Positions 9,523 through 18,718 of a stretch of DNA of 64,000 nt are shown piece by piece. Below the pieces are notes generated by a model. That model was not told the DNA's origin. It ran no database searches and was given only the letters and a program-made list of their open reading frames with translations. This DNA comes from Ruegeria faecimaris. GTDB lineage: Bacteria; Pseudomonadota; Alphaproteobacteria; Rhodobacterales; Rhodobacteraceae. Location of the stretch: contig NZ_FXTE01000001.1 in the NCBI RefSeq assembly GCF_900182615.1, positions 806,001 through 870,000 on the forward strand, given 5' to 3'. The translations under genes and the position numbers were made by a program. Positions within the stretch are counted from its first letter, which is position 1. The number at the start of each line of letters is the position of its first letter.

Positions 9523-10122
9523 ATGACGCAAATACCCATCATCCTTCTGGCCGCCGGACAATCCCGGCGTATGCGAGGCGCAGATAAGCTGCTGCAAGAA
9601 ATTGATGGCTGCCCGCTGCTGCTCCGTTCCGCCCAGACAGCACGGGCCGCATCGTCGGTTATTGTTGCCCTGCCGTCCAAGCCTCATCCCAGGTACGACG
9701 TGTTGCAGGGGCTGGACCTGCATCTGGTCGAAATCGCAGATGCAGAGGAAGGTATGAATGCCAGCTTACGAGGGGCTCTGTCCGCTGTTGGGCAAGAGGC
9801 CGAAGCCGTCATGGTTCTGCTAGCTGACCTGCCTGAAATCACTCTGGATGACCTTCAGACGCTGATCAAGGCAACTAAGGCGTATCCGGATAAGCTGATC
9901 TGGCGCGGGTCGACCGCGTCAGGACAGCCTGGCCACCCTGTGATCTTCAGCCGTCTCCTGTTCGATCAGATCAGCCGCCTGACCGGAGACGAAGGAGCAC
10001 AATCTGTGGTTCGGGACCATCCGGACAAGGTCCATCTATGTGTGCTCCCCGGCCAACATGCCGTGCTGGATCTGGACACGCCCGAAGCATGGGATATCTG
10101 GACCAAAAATCGCAACAGTTAA
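9523..10122 (+). CDS. MobA/MocA-like molybdenum-cofactor nucleotidyltransferase
   Basis: A 199-residue NTP-transferase. The N-terminal motif LLAAGQSRRMRGADKL (residues 8-23) is the nucleotide-binding signature of molybdopterin cytidylyl- and guanylyltransferases. Later LLADLPEI carries the metal-binding Asp, and GQPGHPVIF is the MocA-like substrate loop, which favours CTP:molybdopterin cytidylyltransferase or a related enzyme. Such genes often accompany xanthine or CO dehydrogenase-type enzymes, but none is nearby. It begins 31 bases after the dehydrogenase gene and is followed by a hairpin. Confidence 0.8.
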   Translation: MTQIPIILLAAGQSRRMRGADKLLQEIDGCPLLLRSAQTARAASSVIVALPSKPHPRYDVLQGLDLHLVEIADAEEGMNASLRGALSAVGQEAEAVMVLLADLPEITLDDLQTLIKATKAYPDKLIWRGSTASGQPGHPVIFSRLLFDQISRLTGDEGAQSVVRDHPDKVHLCVLPGQHAVLDLDTPEAWDIWTKNRNS

Positions 10123-10130
10123 AACGAGTA

Positions 10131-10156
10131 CGGCCCGGTCAATGAAGACCGGGCCG
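10131..10156 (+). terminator. Hairpin downstream of the MobA-like gene
   Basis: A perfect 10-bp stem (CGGCCCGGTC at 10131-10140 with its complement at 10147-10156) around a 6-base loop, nine bases after the stop. There is no T run, so it may be a weak or Rho-assisted terminator. Confidence 0.6.
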
Positions 10157-10875
10157 GTTACCCAATTAAGGACTACCACTTTTCACTGATCCTGAAAGCG
10201 CGTCCAGAACACACTAGGCATTCCGAATATTCCGCAACCGAACCTAAACAAGACCCCCTCGTTAACATGCCGCTCAGCGCTTCCAGAGACTGTGACAAGC
10301 CGTTGGCACCCCCTAGTGCCGCCGACTTCCCTTCGCTTGGGCAAGACCATCGTCACCTATCAGATGCTCTCAAACAACGTAAAATTGGCCTAAACTTGCA
10401 TTTTCTGATGTATCAGTTTGGTTTTTACGCAACATTTCTCTCAATATGTCTCTACTATAGGTTGTTCGTCCGAGAAAATCTAAATGCAAGTACACTCCAT
10501 TTATCACAGACCATATATATAACATGTTCATAATATGATATGTTTCCGGCAAATTCAGCCTATGACATCAGATCTACTCACAACCAATGGCTGTGTCATA
10601 AATCCATCAATTTCTGAGCGCTCGCTTTGTTTATCAAACAGATTTAATTCAACCAAAATCATCATTTGACTGCCGAACAGGCAACAATCCACCGATTCTC
10701 ACCTTATGATTCGGAAGAATTCCGCGAATCTTTGCCACCCGACGCCGGGATAGAGCCTCTCGTTTGTGGCAAAATTAAGATTTATTAACCAACCAATCAG
10801 GAAAGTCACAGACTGATGCAGCATCTCTTGATCCAAGGCGCGGCCAGTGTCGCGTGCTTCAATCAGGAGACCAAA
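10157..10875. other. AT-rich intergenic region upstream of degP
   Basis: About 720 bases without a convincing gene. The stretch 10380-10680 is clearly richer in A+T than the coding neighbourhood. Short ORFs at 10267-10533 (+) and 10370-10552 (-) have no recognisable product and poor codon character. Only the inverted repeat at 10708-10730 stands out. It probably holds the degP promoter and control sites. Confidence 0.5.
10708..10730. repeat. Imperfect inverted repeat upstream of degP
   Basis: GATTCG at 10708-10713 mirrors CGAATC at 10725-10730, with an inner CGGAA/TTCCG pair around GAA. It is 146 bases upstream of the degP start and could be an operator, but no regulator can be named. Confidence 0.35.
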
Positions 10876-12312
10876 ATGAGCATCCGTAAATCCTCTCTTC
10901 TTATGCCACGCACATCAAACTGGATAGGCGTCTCAGCGCTGAGTGCGGCATTATTGGCGACGACCGCCCTGCCCTCGAAAGCTGACGAAGCGCTGGCTGA
11001 TTTAGTTGAGAGCGTGTCACCTTCTGTCGTGACCATCATCGCGGAACAAAACGCCGCCAAGGGCCCGGAAAATGGACAACAGTTTGATTTCGAAGGCCAA
11101 CCATTCGGTGAATTCTTCAAACGCTTTGGCGTGCCTGAAGGGTTCGATGCCCCCCGTCGTGGTCCTTCTCAGGGTTTGGGGTCAGGTTTTGTACTGGATG
11201 AAGCCGGGTACATCATTACGAACCATCACGTGGTCGACGATGCAGCGACCGTGACCGTGCGCCTGAATGATGACCGAGCTTTTGAGGCTGAGGTGATCGG
11301 TACCGACCCGTTGACCGATATCGCGGTTCTCAAGATCGACGCGGGCGAGCCACTTCAGGCCGTAGAGCTTGGCAATAGCGATGTAATCCGTGTGGGCGAG
11401 GATGTCGTCGCCATCGGGAACCCGTTTGGCCTCAGCTCGACCGTGACGACCGGGATTGTATCGGCCAAGGACCGCAATATTTCGCAGGGACCTTATGCCG
11501 AGTTCATCCAGACGGATGCGGCCATCAACAAAGGCAATTCCGGTGGCCCGCTGTTCAACATGGATGGTGAGGTTATCGGCGTGAACTCGGCCATCTATTC
11601 CCCGAGCGGTGGGTCGGTCGGGTTAGGTTTTGCCGTCACGTCGAACATTGTGGACCATATTGCTGCGGATCTGCGCGATGATGGCCAAGTCAGCCGCGGT
11701 TGGCTGGGTGTGTCAATCCAGAATGTCAGCCCTCAGATCGCTGCGGCGATGGGAATTGATGCCTCAAACGGCGCATTGGTTTCGGACGTTGTTGCCAACA
11801 GCCCTGCCGAAGGCATCCTGGAACAGGGCGACGTCATCCTGACCTTTAACGGCGAACCCGTCGCGTCCAGCAGCGACCTGCCGATCCTTGTCGGAACTAC
11901 CAAGGTTGGAACAGAAAGCACGCTTACAGTTTTACGCAACGGCAGTGAGCAAGACATAAAGTTGACGATCGGACAGCATCAGTCCGCATCGGCCGAAATG
12001 GACAAGTCAGTGGATGAAGGCATTTCGGGCACCGCCCTGGGCGTCACCGTTGCACCGCTAACAGAAACCAACCGTGCGGAACTGGGCGTGGCCGAGAATA
12101 TTGACGGTGTGATCGTCACGGACCTGAAACCGGACAGCCCTGCAGCCAAAGCCGGTCTTCAGCGTGGCGACGTGATCGTGAAGCTGGGCAACCAGGATAC
12201 GGCCACTCCTGACGCGCTGAAAGACGCGCTGGACAGCGAAAAAACCGATCCCGCGCTTGTCCTGATCAACCGTGGCGGCAACCAGATCTTTGTTGCGGTG
12301 GAAATCGCCTGA
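10876..12312 (+). CDS. degP: Do-family periplasmic serine endoprotease
   Basis: Degrades or chaperones misfolded envelope proteins. Counting from ATG 10876, the protein has 478 residues, a signal peptide (about 1-36), a trypsin-like domain with His118 (NHHVVD), Asp148 (LTDIAVLKID) and Ser222 (NKGNSGGPL), and two PDZ domains (about 265-360 and 385-475). An upstream in-frame ATG at 10816 would add 20 residues before the signal peptide; 10876 is better because AGGAGA lies 5 bases ahead. A two-component system follows on the same strand, a pairing seen in other alphaproteobacteria and consistent with envelope-stress control. Confidence 0.94.
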   Translation: MSIRKSSLLMPRTSNWIGVSALSAALLATTALPSKADEALADLVESVSPSVVTIIAEQNAAKGPENGQQFDFEGQPFGEFFKRFGVPEGFDAPRRGPSQGLGSGFVLDEAGYIITNHHVVDDAATVTVRLNDDRAFEAEVIGTDPLTDIAVLKIDAGEPLQAVELGNSDVIRVGEDVVAIGNPFGLSSTVTTGIVSAKDRNISQGPYAEFIQTDAAINKGNSGGPLFNMDGEVIGVNSAIYSPSGGSVGLGFAVTSNIVDHIAADLRDDGQVSRGWLGVSIQNVSPQIAAAMGIDASNGALVSDVVANSPAEGILEQGDVILTFNGEPVASSSDLPILVGTTKVGTESTLTVLRNGSEQDIKLTIGQHQSASAEMDKSVDEGISGTALGVTVAPLTETNRAELGVAENIDGVIVTDLKPDSPAAKAGLQRGDVIVKLGNQDTATPDALKDALDSEKTDPALVLINRGGNQIFVAVEIA

Positions 12313-12397
12313 TCGAACACCTGCGCGCGCCACGTGATGGGGAGATCTGGCGGGCGCCTCTCTGGCATGATTGAATTGTCCGCAATCTGCCGGAGCA

Positions 12398-12423
12398 GCC
12401 GGGTGCGCAACGACGCACCCGGC
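12398..12423 (+). terminator. Hairpin between degP and the response regulator
   Basis: A perfect 10-bp GC-rich stem (GCCGGGTGCG at 12398-12407, complement at 12414-12423) with a 6-base loop, about 85 bases after degP. No T run follows. It may end or dampen degP transcripts ahead of the regulator genes. Confidence 0.5.
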
Positions 12424-12495
12424 ATCTAAACTGGTCAAATCTTGTACTTTGTTTGAAAAATTGTGTTTAAGTTCCGGTAGAAAGGATTTCAGATC

Positions 12496-13176
12496 ATGAG
12501 CCGACGCCTGTTGATCGTTGAAGATGATGAAGACACCCGGGAATTCATAGCAAAAGGGTTCAGCGAGGAAGGATATGTCGTCGAACAGGCCGCGGATGGG
12601 CGCGAAGGGCTGTATCACGCCACAGATGGTGGCTTTGACGCCATCGTTCTGGACCGAATGCTGCCCGGTCTAGACGGCCTGTCACTGATCAAATCCATGC
12701 GCGCCGCGGGTCTGAAAACTCCGGTTCTGATGTTAACCGCAATGAGCGCGGTCGATGAGAGAGTCAAAGGCCTGAGGGCCGGTGCAGATGATTATCTGGT
12801 CAAACCGTTCTCTTTTCAGGAACTGCATGCGCGGATCGAAGCTCTGTTAAGACGCCCGCAGGAATCTGAGGAAAACCCAACCCTGACCTGCCGCGATCTG
12901 GATATGGATTTGCTGACCCGCAAAGTCACCCGCAACGGGCGAGAGATTACCCTGACACCGCGTGAATTTCAGATTTTGGAATTCTTCCTGAGACGCAAGA
13001 ACCGCGTAGTGTCACGCACCATGTTGCTGGAAGGTGTCTGGGATTATCATTTCGACCCGAACACCAATGTGGTTGACGTCCATATCTCGAAACTGCGCCG
13101 CCAATTGGATGAAGGCGGAGAGATCCCGTTGATTGAAACAGTCCGGGGCGCAGGTTACATGATATCTGATGGATAA
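12496..13176 (+). CDS. OmpR/PhoB-type response regulator
   Basis: A 226-residue regulator. The receiver domain (1-115) has the acidic pair EDD (9-11), phospho-acceptor Asp53 (VLDRMLPG), Thr81 and Lys103 (VKPFS). The winged-helix DNA-binding domain (about 130-226) contains TLTPREFQILEFFLR and VVDVHISKLRRQLD. It overlaps the sensor kinase gene by 8 bases, so the two are a cognate pair. Upstream degP suggests the envelope-stress response as its field, but this is inferred from position only. Confidence 0.93.
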   Translation: MSRRLLIVEDDEDTREFIAKGFSEEGYVVEQAADGREGLYHATDGGFDAIVLDRMLPGLDGLSLIKSMRAAGLKTPVLMLTAMSAVDERVKGLRAGADDYLVKPFSFQELHARIEALLRRPQESEENPTLTCRDLDMDLLTRKVTRNGREITLTPREFQILEFFLRRKNRVVSRTMLLEGVWDYHFDPNTNVVDVHISKLRRQLDEGGEIPLIETVRGAGYMISDG

Positions 13177-14539
13177 CCTACGGCTTTCGTTCAATAATTC
13201 CAGAACACGTTTGGTTCTGGCCAGCATGGTTCTGAGCACATTGCTGACAGCCACCGTGCTGGCCCTTGTCTATGTCACCGCAAATCGCAGTATCGAAAGC
13301 GAAACCCGCTCGGTGGTTTCCGCGGAATTGACCGGTCTGGCCGATGAATACGAAAGGCGCGGGCTCATCGGTCTGCTGACAGCCATCGAACGCCGTATTC
13401 CCACCGCCTCTGAACGGGATGCCCTCTATTTGTTGACCGACCGCAACGGGACGAAATTGGCTGGCAACCTGAGACAATGGCCCGATGACATCACTGCCGG
13501 AAGTGGTTGGGTCCAACTAGAGCTGCGACGCTCGGACAGCGAACAGCTGGTGCCAATCTCGGCTGCATCCATTCGTCTGCCGGGCGGAGAACGCCTGCTT
13601 GTCGGGCGGGATGCGCTGGCACGACAGCAGTTTGACCGTGTTCTTTTACGCTCGGTCGGCTTCGCGCTGGCAATCGCGCTGGCGCTGAGCGTCCTGACAG
13701 GCTGGCTGTTTACCAGGCTCGTCTTTTCGCGCCTGTCTGACATCGCCTCGACCGCAGAAAATATCGTTTCAGGCGACCTGTCGCGCAGGATGCCCTTGCG
13801 CGGGACCGGTGATGAATTCGATCAGGTTTCAGGTACGCTCAATACGATGCTGGACCGGATCGAGGAGTTGGTCAGCAATCTAAGGACAACCTCGAATTCG
13901 ATCGCGCATGATCTACGCTCTCCTTTGTCGCGGTTGAAACAGCGGGTCGAATCCCTGTCAGATAGCCGCAAATCCGAACAGGATCGCGAAATCGACATCG
14001 CGCGCGCGACGACCGAGGTTGATCATGTCCTGCGGGTTCTGGGCCAACTGACTGAGATTTCGCGTGCCGAAGCAGGTGTCGGGCGAGAGCAGTTCGAAGA
14101 TGTCGACCTTAAGCAACTCGTGGCAGACGTGGTCGAGCTCTATGATCCGGTTGCGACGGATCAGGGCGTAACACTTGAAGTTACAGGGTCAACTGCCCCC
14201 CTTCCCGGCCACCGCCCCCTTTTATCTCAGGCACTGTCCAACCTGTTGGAAAATGCTCTGCGATACGCGCCTGATGCTTCGACCATCACGATCAATATTG
14301 CGGATGACGGCCTGTATACCAACCTCAGCGTGCGGGATCACGGCCCCGGTGTACCACAGGATGATCTGGCCCGTCTGCAGATGCCCTTTGTGACACTCGA
14401 TCCCGCCCGGACCGAGCGCAATGCAGGTCTGGGCCTGGCTTTGGTCGCAGCGATATCGCATATGCACAAAGGCATGTTCGACGCCCGCAACTGTGATCCG
14501 GGCCTAGAAGCCACTATTCGTCTGTCGCGCAAACCCTGA
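13169..14539 (+). CDS. Membrane sensor histidine kinase
   Basis: A 456-residue kinase. Transmembrane helices at about 16-37 and 160-182 enclose a periplasmic sensor region of about 120 residues. A HAMP domain follows (about 183-235), then the dimerisation domain with His247 in SIAHDLRSPLSRLK, then the ATPase domain with N-box LSNLLENALRYAP, G1 DHGPGVP and G2 GLGLALVAAI. It phosphorylates the overlapping response regulator. The signal is not known. Confidence 0.93.
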   Translation: MDNLRLSFNNSRTRLVLASMVLSTLLTATVLALVYVTANRSIESETRSVVSAELTGLADEYERRGLIGLLTAIERRIPTASERDALYLLTDRNGTKLAGNLRQWPDDITAGSGWVQLELRRSDSEQLVPISAASIRLPGGERLLVGRDALARQQFDRVLLRSVGFALAIALALSVLTGWLFTRLVFSRLSDIASTAENIVSGDLSRRMPLRGTGDEFDQVSGTLNTMLDRIEELVSNLRTTSNSIAHDLRSPLSRLKQRVESLSDSRKSEQDREIDIARATTEVDHVLRVLGQLTEISRAEAGVGREQFEDVDLKQLVADVVELYDPVATDQGVTLEVTGSTAPLPGHRPLLSQALSNLLENALRYAPDASTITINIADDGLYTNLSVRDHGPGVPQDDLARLQMPFVTLDPARTERNAGLGLALVAAISHMHKGMFDARNCDPGLEATIRLSRKP

Positions 14540-14613
14540 TCCGGTGATCATGAACCGCAAAGGTAAAAAAGGATCGGGTGACAGTAATTCTGACACCGGT
14601 TAAAACGTCGATT

Positions 14614-14961
14614 ATGTCTGACCCGATCTCAACTATCCGTAATCTCGGCCCGGCCTATGAACAGGCTTGCGCGCGCGCCGGTATCCACTCGGCCCAGCAA
14701 CTGCGCGAGATAGGCCCCGACGCGGCCTATGCAAAACTCTTGCAGGCAGGATCGCGCCCTCATTTCATCGGCTATTATGTTTTGGTGATGGGGCTGCAAG
14801 GCCGCCCCTGGAACGATTGCAAAGGCGAAGAGAAAAAAGCCCTGCGGCAAAGGTTCGACGCAATCAAAGCCAGCAACAGTACTGCGCCTGAGACGAAGAT
14901 GATTGCGGATCTGGATGGAATCGGCGTCCGGGTATCTTCGGACGATTTGAAACCCGCATAG
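14614..14961 (+). CDS. TfoX C-terminal domain family protein
   Basis: A 115-residue protein from ATG 14614. It matches the TfoX/Sxy C-terminal domain: IRNLGPAYEQACARAGI then AQQLREIGPDAAYAKLL, a helix-hairpin-helix-like fold. Full TfoX proteins regulate competence; stand-alone C-terminal domains are common in Rhodobacterales and have no clear role. A GTG at 14578 with a good AAGGA site would add 12 residues lying outside the domain, so the start is uncertain. Confidence 0.75.
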   Translation: MSDPISTIRNLGPAYEQACARAGIHSAQQLREIGPDAAYAKLLQAGSRPHFIGYYVLVMGLQGRPWNDCKGEEKKALRQRFDAIKASNSTAPETKMIADLDGIGVRVSSDDLKPA

Positions 14962-14963
14962 AA

Positions 14964-14993
14964 AAAGCCGCCCCCGACCCCGGGAGCGGCTTT
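14964..14993. terminator. Bidirectional terminator between TfoX-like gene and ndk
   Basis: Stem AAAGCCGC/GCGGCTTT plus an inner CCCG/CGGG separated by one mismatch, loop ACCC. The A run on the left gives a T run for the minus strand, so it can serve both convergent genes. Confidence 0.75.
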
Positions 14994-15015
14994 ATAGGCT
15001 TGATCTTAAAACAGA

Positions 15016-15438
15016 TTAGCCGACCAGTTCGATGCCTGAGAAGAAATAGGCAATCTCAACCGCTGCTGTTTCCGGTGCGTCTGAACCGTGGACCGAGTTC
15101 TCGCCAACCGATTCAGCGAACTCGGCGCGGATGGTGCCGGGGGCCGCATCTGCAGGGTTGGTTGCGCCCATGACTTCGCGGTTCTTGGCAATGGCGCCTT
15201 CGCCTTCCAGAACCTGTACAATAACCGGCTCGGACGACATGAATTCGCACAGTTCGTCATAGAACGGGCGCTCGGCATGGACGTCATAGAACTTGCCAGC
15301 TTGTGCTTTGGTCATGTGAATGCGCTTTTGCGCAACGATGCGCAGACCGGCCTCTTCAAACTTGGCGTTGATCTTGCCAGTCAGGTTGCGGCGGGTTGCA
15401 TCGGGTTTGATGATCGAGAATGTGCGTTCCAGTGCCAT
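15016..15438 (-). CDS. ndk: Nucleoside diphosphate kinase
   Basis: Balances NTP and dNTP pools by moving the gamma phosphate through a phosphohistidine. The catalytic His is His117 in GENSVHGSD. Other family marks are [10 protein letters not shown] at 5-14 and RNLTGKI. The 140-residue length is normal. A clear AGGAGAGG site precedes the ATG at 15438. Confidence 0.98.
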   Translation of the reverse strand: MALERTFSIIKPDATRRNLTGKINAKFEEAGLRIVAQKRIHMTKAQAGKFYDVHAERPFYDELCEFMSSEPVIVQVLEGEGAIAKNREVMGATNPADAAPGTIRAEFAESVGENSVHGSDAPETAAVEIAYFFSGIELVG

Positions 15439-15555
15439 GTCGGCCTCTCCTTAAAAATAGGGCGCGGGGCCCGCGCCGAAATCCATCGCGGGCCGCGTAT
15501 CATGGTCTGTAGCTTATGAAAAGTGTTATGATGCCCTGCTCCGGCGCTTTGCCGG

Positions 15556-16758
15556 TCACAATGTGCTGGGCAACGGGTCCAGACTGTCGATCCGACGAAC
15601 ATAGAGCACGGCCAGAAGGCCGATAAAGCTGCACCCGCACATCATGCCAAGCACAAGAAAGGGTCCGTTTTCCGGGCTGACAAAGGCGCCGGTGATCGTG
15701 GTCAGAACCGCCCCCAGCGCAACGATCATTGCACCTGACAGGCCCGCCGCGCTGCCTGCCAGTTTGGGACGAACCGACATCACGCCCGACGATGCATTGG
15801 CGTTGGTCAGTCCATTGCCGAAACCGACACAGATGGCCGAGCCGAAAAAGACCCAAACCGTACCAAGCCCGACCCAAAACAGAAGCAACCCGCAAAGCGG
15901 CCCTGCCGTGGCTACATTCCGCCCTATCAGGATCATCGTTGTTAACTGCGTCCGCGCCGCCAATCGGCCAGTGACAAAATTCCCGACCATGAACCCGCCG
16001 GTGATAATGCCGATCCCAAGACCCAGCATCGCGGGGCTCAGATCAAACCAAGCAGCTGCAACCAACGGTGCACCGGTGATAAAACTGAAAAAACCGCCGA
16101 TCGAAAATGCCGCGCATAGGGCATAACCCCAAAACCTGCGGGCGCGGAACAGATGCCGATATTCCTTCAGCTGCGCCGCGAATGTTGGGGCGCGGTTTAT
16201 ATTGGTCTCTCCCATATCAAACCACAGCAAAGCCAGCAGACCGGTGCCAAGTAAGGAATACAGAACAAACCCCGAGCGCCAGCCAAACAGCATGTCCAAC
16301 GCGCCGCCCAGCATCGGCCCAAGCATTGGCGCCAGCGCCATAGCCATTGCGACATAGCCCAGCTTGCTGGCCGCCTCGTTGGGGGGATAGCGGTCGCGGA
16401 TTGAGGCGCTGGACAGCACAGACCCGGCGACGACCACAGCCTGAATGAGGCGAAAACCCAGAAACACCCAGATTGACCCAGCCAGCACGCAGCCGATGGA
16501 TGCGACCACGAAGATCGACATGCAGATCAACAGGACCGGTCTGCGCCCATATCGATCCGACAGAGGACCCATGATCAGTTGCAGCACAGCAGAAACCGCC
16601 AGATATCCCGCAACCGCCAGATTCATAAGGCCGTAATCCACCTGAAAGTCCACGCTCATATGCGCCAGCGATGGCAGGAACATATTCAGCGTCAGCACCG
16701 ACAACGCCGTGGCAAAGACCAGCGTGACCAACGACGGAGGTGTTCGGGCTGTATGCAT
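15556..16758 (-). CDS. MFS drug-type exporter (Bcr/CflA family)
   Basis: A 400-residue, 12-helix transporter from ATG 16758. The loop motif GPLSDRYGRRPVLL after helix 2 is the MFS A-motif, and the N-terminal MFLPSLAHM resembles the Bcr/CflA group, proton-driven exporters of bicyclomycin, sulfonamides or other small molecules. The longer reading from 16824 adds 22 residues that look like leader noise. A 5-bp CCGGC/GCCGG hairpin abuts the stop on the far side. Confidence 0.85.
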   Translation of the reverse strand: MHTARTPPSLVTLVFATALSVLTLNMFLPSLAHMSVDFQVDYGLMNLAVAGYLAVSAVLQLIMGPLSDRYGRRPVLLICMSIFVVASIGCVLAGSIWVFLGFRLIQAVVVAGSVLSSASIRDRYPPNEAASKLGYVAMAMALAPMLGPMLGGALDMLFGWRSGFVLYSLLGTGLLALLWFDMGETNINRAPTFAAQLKEYRHLFRARRFWGYALCAAFSIGGFFSFITGAPLVAAAWFDLSPAMLGLGIGIITGGFMVGNFVTGRLAARTQLTTMILIGRNVATAGPLCGLLLFWVGLGTVWVFFGSAICVGFGNGLTNANASSGVMSVRPKLAGSAAGLSGAMIVALGAVLTTITGAFVSPENGPFLVLGMMCGCSFIGLLAVLYVRRIDSLDPLPSTL

Positions 16759-16864
16759 GATGGAACCGTGTGAAAACTTCAGGCAAAACAGCGCTAACAC
16801 ATTGAATGCCGGTTGAACATGCAAGCTGCTGGCGGCGGCATAACGGCTCTGCTAAGAGCAGCAT

Positions 16865-18718
16865 ATGTTACGGATTCAAGACATCACCTATGCCGTTGAA
16901 GGCCGCCCTTTGTTCGAGGGCGCAAGCGCAACCATCCCCGATGGCCACAAGGTTGGACTAGTGGGGCGCAATGGCACCGGCAAGACCACCCTGTTTCGCT
17001 TGATCCGGGGGGAGCTGGCGCTGGAATCGGGCAGTATCGCTGTCCCGAAACGGGCGCGTATTGGTGGCGTGGCGCAAGAGGTGCCCTCGTCCGATGCCTC
17101 ACTGATCAATACCGTTCTGGCCGCCGATACCGAGCGCAGCGCGTTGATGACTGAAGCCGATAGTGCCACCGACCCCGGACGCATCGCCGATATTCAGACC
17201 CGGCTGGCCGATATCGACGCCTGGTCGGCCGAAGCGCGCGCAGCCTCGATCCTCAAAGGGTTGGGGTTCGATGACGAGGATCAGCTGAAACCCTGTTCGG
17301 ACTTTTCCGGCGGCTGGCGCATGCGCGTCGCGCTAGCAGCGGTGCTGTTCTCGCAGCCTGATCTGTTGCTGCTGGACGAACCGACCAACTATCTGGATCT
17401 GGAAGGCGCTCTGTGGCTGGAAAGCTATCTGGCGAAATATCCGCACACGGTGATCATCATCAGCCATGACCGCGGGTTGCTGAACCGCGCTGTGGGGTCG
17501 ATCCTGCATCTGGAAGATCGCAAGCTGACCTATTACGCGGTGCCTTACGATAAATTCGCGGAACGCCGCGCCGAACGTCTGGCACAGGCGGAATCGGAAA
17601 ACACCAAGGCCAAGGCGCGCATCGCACATCTGCAAAGCTTCGTGGATCGCTTTCGCTATAAGGCGTCCAAAGCAGTTCAGGCCCAGTCGCGCCTGAAGAT
17701 GATCGAACGAATTCAGTTGGTCTCGACCCCGCAAGAGGCTGCTCTGCGCGCTTTTTCCTTCCCAGAACCCGAAGAACTGTCGCCCCCGATCATTCAGATC
17801 GAAGGCGGTGTGACGGGATACGGCGAGACCGAGGTGTTGCGCAGACTGAACCTGCGCATTGATCAGGATGACCGTATCGCGCTGCTGGGCAAGAACGGTC
17901 AGGGCAAATCGACCCTGTCCAAGCTGCTGTCTGATCGTCTGCCGTTGATGGCTGGCAAGATGAGCCGCAGCACCAAGCTGCGCATCGGCTATTTTGCACA
18001 GCATCAGGTGGATGAGCTGCATGTGGACGAGACGCCCTTGGATCATCTGCGCCGATTGCGCCCGAATGAAGCTCCGGGCAAGTGGCGCTCGCGTTTGGCC
18101 GGGTTCGGATTGAATGCCGATCAGGCAGAAACCAAGGTCGGGCGGCTGTCCGGCGGACAAAAGGCGCGCCTGTCGCTGCTGCTTGCCACCATCGACGCCC
18201 CGCATATGCTGATTCTGGACGAACCGACCAACCATCTGGACATCGAAAGCCGCGAGGCGCTGGTTGAGGCATTGACCGCCTATTCCGGGGCTGTAGTGCT
18301 GGTCAGTCATGACATGCACCTGCTTTCGCTGGTGGCGGACCACCTCTGGCTGGTCTCGGACGGATCCGTCAAACAGTTTGACGGGGATCTGGAATCTTAT
18401 CGGTCCCTACTGCTGGGCCGCGACAAACCTGTTAAGGAAAAGCCGCTGACGGCCAAGCCCAAACGCCCATCGCGCGAGGCGGTTCTGAACCTGCGCGCCG
18501 ATCTGCGCAAATGCGAGGAACGGATCGAGAAATTGACGGATATGCACGAAAAACTCTCGGCCAAACTGGCTGACCCCAGTTTGTATGAAGACGACAAGAT
18601 CAACGACCTGGCGACCTGGAACCGGAAATTTTCCGAGGTGGTCGAGGCAATGCAAAAAGCCGAGGCGCTTTGGGTGGTTGCAGCAGAGCGGTTGGAACAG
18701 GCAGAGACCGCAGCATGA
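16865..18718 (+). CDS. ABC-F family ATPase (Uup/YheS-like)
   Basis: A 617-residue soluble protein with two ABC ATPase domains and no membrane part. Walker A loops are GRNGTGKTT and GKNGQGKST, signatures are SGGWRMRVALA and SGGQKARLSL, and Walker B segments are LLLDEPTNYLDL and LILDEPTNHLDI. Between them is the charged P-site tRNA interaction motif linker (about 235-300). A coiled-coil C-terminal tail (about 535-610) contains ADLRKCEERIEKLTD. ABC-F proteins act on the ribosome exit site to relieve stalling or modulate translation. Its stop overlaps the marC start (ATGA). Confidence 0.9.
   Translation: MLRIQDITYAVEGRPLFEGASATIPDGHKVGLVGRNGTGKTTLFRLIRGELALESGSIAVPKRARIGGVAQEVPSSDASLINTVLAADTERSALMTEADSATDPGRIADIQTRLADIDAWSAEARAASILKGLGFDDEDQLKPCSDFSGGWRMRVALAAVLFSQPDLLLLDEPTNYLDLEGALWLESYLAKYPHTVIIISHDRGLLNRAVGSILHLEDRKLTYYAVPYDKFAERRAERLAQAESENTKAKARIAHLQSFVDRFRYKASKAVQAQSRLKMIERIQLVSTPQEAALRAFSFPEPEELSPPIIQIEGGVTGYGETEVLRRLNLRIDQDDRIALLGKNGQGKSTLSKLLSDRLPLMAGKMSRSTKLRIGYFAQHQVDELHVDETPLDHLRRLRPNEAPGKWRSRLAGFGLNADQAETKVGRLSGGQKARLSLLLATIDAPHMLILDEPTNHLDIESREALVEALTAYSGAVVLVSHDMHLLSLVADHLWLVSDGSVKQFDGDLESYRSLLLGRDKPVKEKPLTAKPKRPSREAVLNLRADLRKCEERIEKLTDMHEKLSAKLADPSLYEDDKINDLATWNRKFSEVVEAMQKAEALWVVAAERLEQAETAA

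Noticed and set aside
10267-10533. 88-codon ORF in the degP upstream gap
   Set aside because: Low-complexity AT-rich content, no ribosome site, no recognisable domain, and an overlapping opposite frame of similar quality.
17333-18343. 336-codon open frame on the minus strand opposite the ABC-F gene
   Set aside because: Antisense to both Walker motifs of a clear ABC-F protein; no recognisable family.
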